Of a stretch of 6,948 bases of DNA, positions 6,210-6,948 are shown piece by piece. Each line of letters begins with the position of its first letter. Within the stretch, counting starts at the first letter, position 1. Source of the DNA: Clostridia bacterium (GTDB lineage: Bacteria > Bacillota > Clostridia > Oscillospirales > CAG-272); assembly GCA_017452335.1 (NCBI GenBank), contig JAFTMP010000110.1, forward strand, positions 1 to 6,948. Direction: 5' to 3'. The position numbers were made by a program, and so were the translations under genes. The notes below the pieces were generated by a model that was not told the DNA's origin, did not search any database, and saw only the letters and a list, made by a program, of their open reading frames with translations.

Positions 6210-6890
6210 ATGAACAACACACCAACACCCATTCAAAGCCATCTCTTTTCTCTCAAGGACGAGGCATACAAAGCCTTTCAATCAGCCCTCATGCCCACTG
6301 TTTGCGCCGAGCGCATCATCGGCGTGCGCACCCCCGCGCTTCGAGCATACGCCAAAAACATCAAAAACACGCCCCTTGCTACCGAATTTCTTAAAGAACT
6401 GCCCCATTTTTATTATGAGGAAAACAATCTGCACGCTTTTTTGATCGCAGATTATGAGGGGCAAGCCCTTTTTGATGCACTTGATGCCTTTTTGCCCCAC
6501 GTGGACAACTGGGCAACCTGCGACTCCCTGCGCCCCAAATACTTTAAAAAGGACAAGACGGCTTTGCGAACACATATTGAGCGCTGGTTTCACGCCCCTC
6601 ATCTTTACACCCGCCGCTTTGCCATGGAGGCACTGATGCTCCATTTTCTTGAAGATTCCTTTGATCCCGCAGATCCCCCGCATCTTGCGGCAATAAACAG
6701 CCATGAATACTACGAGCAAATGATGATCGCCTGGTATTTTGCCGAGGCACCGTGCCGCCGCTATGAGGAGATCCTTCCCTATTTCACCGCGCCCCTTTTA
6801 AAGGAGCCCATTTTAAAAATGGCAAGACAAAAGGCACTGGACAGCAAAAAGCTGACGGAAAAGCAAAAGGCGGTCCTTCGAAAAGCATAA
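6210..6890 (+). CDS. DNA alkylation repair protein, AlkD-like (HEAT-like repeat)
   Basis: A 226-residue, helix-rich cytoplasmic protein of the AlkD-like group, which excise or bind alkylated bases with a curved stack of HEAT-like helices. Recognisable family stretches are GVRTPALRAYAK (38-49), YYEENNLHAFLI (68-79), VDNWATCDSLRPK (98-110), RRFAMEALM (135-143) and MMIAWYFAEA (171-180). Trp101 and Asp105 (WATCD) match the spacing of the AlkD Trp109/Asp113 pair (WxxxD). No clear equivalent of the third DNA-facing aromatic, AlkD Trp187, is seen in the C-terminal helices, so glycosylase activity should not be assumed. ATG 6210 is chosen because the conserved domain (LKDEAYKAFQSALMPT) begins soon after it. 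An in-frame TTG at 6198 would start in the hairpin tail and has no better signal. There is no normal Shine-Dalgarno site within 12 bases. Its own terminator follows. Confidence 0.88.
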   Translation: MNNTPTPIQSHLFSLKDEAYKAFQSALMPTVCAERIIGVRTPALRAYAKNIKNTPLATEFLKELPHFYYEENNLHAFLIADYEGQALFDALDAFLPHVDNWATCDSLRPKYFKKDKTALRTHIERWFHAPHLYTRRFAMEALMLHFLEDSFDPADPPHLAAINSHEYYEQMMIAWYFAEAPCRRYEEILPYFTAPLLKEPILKMARQKALDSKKLTEKQKAVLRKA

Positions 6891-6897
6891 ATAAAGG

Positions 6898-6946
6898 CGG
6901 GCTTCTTAAATGGAAAGACATTTAAGAAGCCCGTTTTTCTTTTTTT
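6898..6946 (+). terminator. Intrinsic terminator of the AlkD-like gene
   Basis: A perfect 15-bp stem (6898-6912 with 6919-6933; left arm CGGGCTTCTTAAATG) closes the loop GAAAGA. It is followed by TTTTTCTTTTTTT. It starts eight bases after the stop codon at 6890 and is the strongest terminator in the window. Confidence 0.96.
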
Positions 6947-6948
6947 AC

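Noticed and set aside
1..6948. Search for CRISPR repeats, tRNA/rRNA genes, insertion sequences, toxin-antitoxin or phage genes
   Set aside because: None seen by eye on either strand. The window is almost fully covered by five recognisable chromosomal genes and the purA tail.

Overview
This is an ordinary-looking stretch of a Bacillota (Firmicutes) chromosome, most likely from a gut-type Clostridia/Oscillospirales lineage. The sequence shows a textbook sigma-A promoter, GAAAGGA and AGGAGG ribosome binding sites, hairpin-plus-T terminators, moderate GC, and every gene on the + strand. The taxonomic call is inference from gene content and style, not from a marker gene.

Layout: (1) Positions 2-88 hold the last 28 codons of purA (adenylosuccinate synthetase), closed by a strong intrinsic terminator at 106-145. 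(2) After an AT-rich gap, a consensus promoter (221-249) drives a two-gene ABC transporter. It encodes a 761-residue permease with two FtsX-type modules (329-2614), followed by its 256-residue ATPase (2745-3515). (3) Next is a fatty acid kinase pair: a DegV/FakB-type fatty-acid-binding protein (3614-4486) and a FakA-type DAK2-domain kinase (4486-6141), joined by a one-base stop/start overlap. (4) A hairpin (6162-6197) separates these from an AlkD-like DNA alkylation repair protein (6210-6890), and the window closes with a strong terminator (6898-6946).

How the genes work together: the permease and ATPase should form one MacB/Bce-like transporter, with two ATPases per permease expected. Its substrate cannot be read from the sequence. 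FakB presents a fatty acid to FakA, which phosphorylates it so that exogenous fatty acids can enter phospholipid synthesis. PurA and the AlkD-like protein have no obvious functional link to either pair.

I see no clearly new multi-gene system here: no phage, CRISPR, toxin-antitoxin or mobile element. The most unusual signal is small-scale. Three of the five starts visible in the window (the ATPase, FakB and, less certainly, the AlkD-like gene) have a Shine-Dalgarno-like motif too far from the start codon, with a perfect hairpin filling the gap. At the ATPase, the left hairpin arm can alternatively pair with the Shine-Dalgarno sequence itself, giving two mutually exclusive structures that could act as a translational switch.
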